Shown: positions 63,252-64,000 of the stretch, in pieces
How positions within the stretch are numbered: position 1 is the first letter of the stretch
Layout of the letters: each line of letters begins with the position of its first letter
Source: Parafrankia sp. EUN1f
GTDB taxonomy: Bacteria > Actinomycetota > Actinomycetes > Frankiales > Frankiaceae
Direction: 5' to 3'
Assembly: GCF_000177675.1 (NCBI RefSeq)
Contig: NZ_ADGX01000002.1
Span: forward strand, 1-64,000
DNA length: 64,000 nucleotides
Program-made: the position numbers and the translations under genes
The notes under the pieces: model-generated
The model's input: the letters and a program-made list of their open reading frames with translations, nothing else
What the model was told of the DNA's origin: nothing
Databases searched by the model: none

Positions 63252-63451
63252 ATGTCGTTCGCCCCGCGCGCGCCGCTGACCGAACCGTTCTGGGCGGCGT
63301 GTGCCGGGCGGCCACCGCGCCCTGGACCCGGCCGGAGAACGAGTTCGTCATCCCCTGGGGAATGTTCACCGCCGCCGAGGTCGCGCTGTGCACCGCGGGC
63401 GGGGCCGGCGCGCTCTTCCTCACCCTCGTTCTCCTGGGAAGGCTCTCATGA
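63252..63451 (+). pseudogene. Chimeric relic of DUF35 and thiolase-like genes
   Basis: The first 50 bases encode MSFAPRAPLTEPFWAACA, the N-terminus of a DUF35 protein like that at 32067 (FAPRTPLTEPFWVGC). Near 63302 the homology jumps, in another frame, to a thiolase-like piece: RAATAPWTRPENEFVIPW, then GMFTAAEVAL. This matches the gene at 26238 (RPENEFVVPWGLFTAAE). It then jumps in frame to the C-terminal LCTAGGAGALF, which matches LCSGGGAGALF there. Two large deletions have thus collapsed a DUF35-thiolase pair. The relic's TGA overlaps the ATG of the amidohydrolase. Confidence 0.72.
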
Positions 63452-64000
63452 GCAGCACCGCAACGAGCAGCACCGCAACGAGCAGCACCGCAACGAGCAG
63501 CACCGCCGCGAGCAGCACCGCCGCGAGCGGCGCCGGCCTGCCCACCGGCCTCGACCCCGCGCTGTTCTTACCCGAGCCCGGCCCGCGGGCCGTCCGGTAC
63601 ACCGTCATCTCCGTCGACGATCACGTTGTCGAGCCTCCGCACCTGTTCGAGGGGCGGGTTCCGGCACGGTTCGCCGACGCTGCCCCACGCATCGTCGAAA
63701 CCGACCAGGGCCACCAGGTGTGGCACTTCGAGGACCAGACCTTCACCCAGGTCGGGATGAACGCCGTCGCCGGGCGGCGACCGGAGACGGTGAAGCTGGA
63801 GCCGTTGCGGTTCGAGCACATGCGTCCCGGCTGCTACGACATCGACGCCAGGGTCCGGGACATGGACGTCAACGGGATCTGGGCGTCGGTGAACTTCCCC
63901 TCGCAGATCTCCGGCTTCTGCGGCCGGGTGTTCTTCGGTGCCCGGGACCGGGATCTCGGCCTCGCCTGCGTGCGTGCGTGGAACGACTGGCTCCACGAGG
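63448..64000 (+). CDS. Amidohydrolase family protein, partial
   Basis: At least 184 residues, running off the window. A Ser/Thr/Ala leader made of five 15-bp repeats is followed by VISVDDHVVEPPHLFEGRVP and MRPGCYDIDARVRDMDVNG. These match the 30723 protein (ISVDDHIAEPP, MRPGCYDVHERVRDM). ATG at 63448 overlaps the relic stop and has GGGAAGG upstream. A rare TTA codon is at 63568-63570. It is the third amidohydrolase of the module. Confidence 0.88.
   Translation, partial: MSSTATSSTATSSTATSSTAASSTAASGAGLPTGLDPALFLPEPGPRAVRYTVISVDDHVVEPPHLFEGRVPARFADAAPRIVETDQGHQVWHFEDQTFTQVGMNAVAGRRPETVKLEPLRFEHMRPGCYDIDARVRDMDVNGIWASVNFPSQISGFCGRVFFGARDRDLGLACVRAWNDWLHE
63451..63525. repeat. Five-copy 15-bp in-frame tandem repeat
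   Basis: AGCAGCACCGCAACG is repeated three times and AGCAGCACCGCCGCG twice. Each unit adds SSTAT or SSTAA to the amidohydrolase N-terminus without changing frame. The unit length is the same as that of the array at 1-330. Confidence 0.95.

Overview
The window looks like a chromosome segment from a very GC-rich, mycothiol- and F420-using actinobacterium. Frankia or Pseudofrankia (Frankiales) is the best guess. This rests on codon use that is almost entirely G/C-ending, frequent GTG and TTG starts, a mycothiol-dependent isomerase family protein, a deazaflavin-dependent nitroreductase-type protein, an F420/luciferase-type oxidoreductase, and a very dense set of acyl-CoA enzymes. No tRNA, rRNA, CRISPR array, integrase or transposase was seen.

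Layout. 1-5.9 kb: a partial crotonase whose C-terminus is a 22-copy 15-bp repeat, then a forward operon of acyl-CoA dehydrogenase, SDR, thiolase and old-yellow-enzyme reductase. 5.98-13.6 kb: a sharply different three-gene forward cassette of KAP-family NTPase, EAD-TIR effector and TIR-NB-ARC-WD40 STAND protein. This has the architecture of an immune or conflict system and is the most striking object in the window. 13.8-18.3 kb: DUF35/thiolase pair, thioesterase, DUF427 protein and a TetR regulator. 18.4-23.8 kb: reverse-strand F420 oxidoreductase, two SDRs, a frameshifted terpene-cyclase-like gene, an internally deleted racemase and a TetR regulator with a perfect 26-bp palindromic operator. 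24-26.2 kb: a fused double acyl-CoA dehydrogenase. 26.2-48.7 kb: a long reverse-strand catabolic region with thiolases, DUF35 proteins, amidohydrolases, CoA transferases (one a fused dimer), CoA ligases (one frameshifted), two orphan solute-binding proteins, a kinase-fold protein, and a tightly overlapping P450/ferredoxin/SDR/aldehyde dehydrogenase block. 49-64 kb: further TetR and IclR regulators, amidohydrolases, a CoA ligase, a second double acyl-CoA dehydrogenase, aldehyde and alcohol dehydrogenases, then a decayed DUF35-thiolase remnant and a partial amidohydrolase running off the end.

How the genes fit together. Most genes can be placed on a route in which an unknown lipid, terpenoid, steroid or aromatic substrate is oxidised (P450 plus ferredoxin, alcohol and aldehyde dehydrogenases), activated (CoA ligases, CoA transferases), dehydrogenated (acyl-CoA dehydrogenases), hydrated or oxidised (crotonase, SDRs), and cleaved by thiolases or by thiolase/DUF35 pairs that resemble retro-aldolases of steroid side-chain breakdown. 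An amidohydrolase + DUF35 + thiolase set occurs three times, the third time as a relic. The actual substrate cannot be read from the sequence. Several genes are broken or internally deleted, so this is a fluid accessory region. A short palindrome, GACTAATAGTC, marks two of the DUF35 loci and may be a shared operator.
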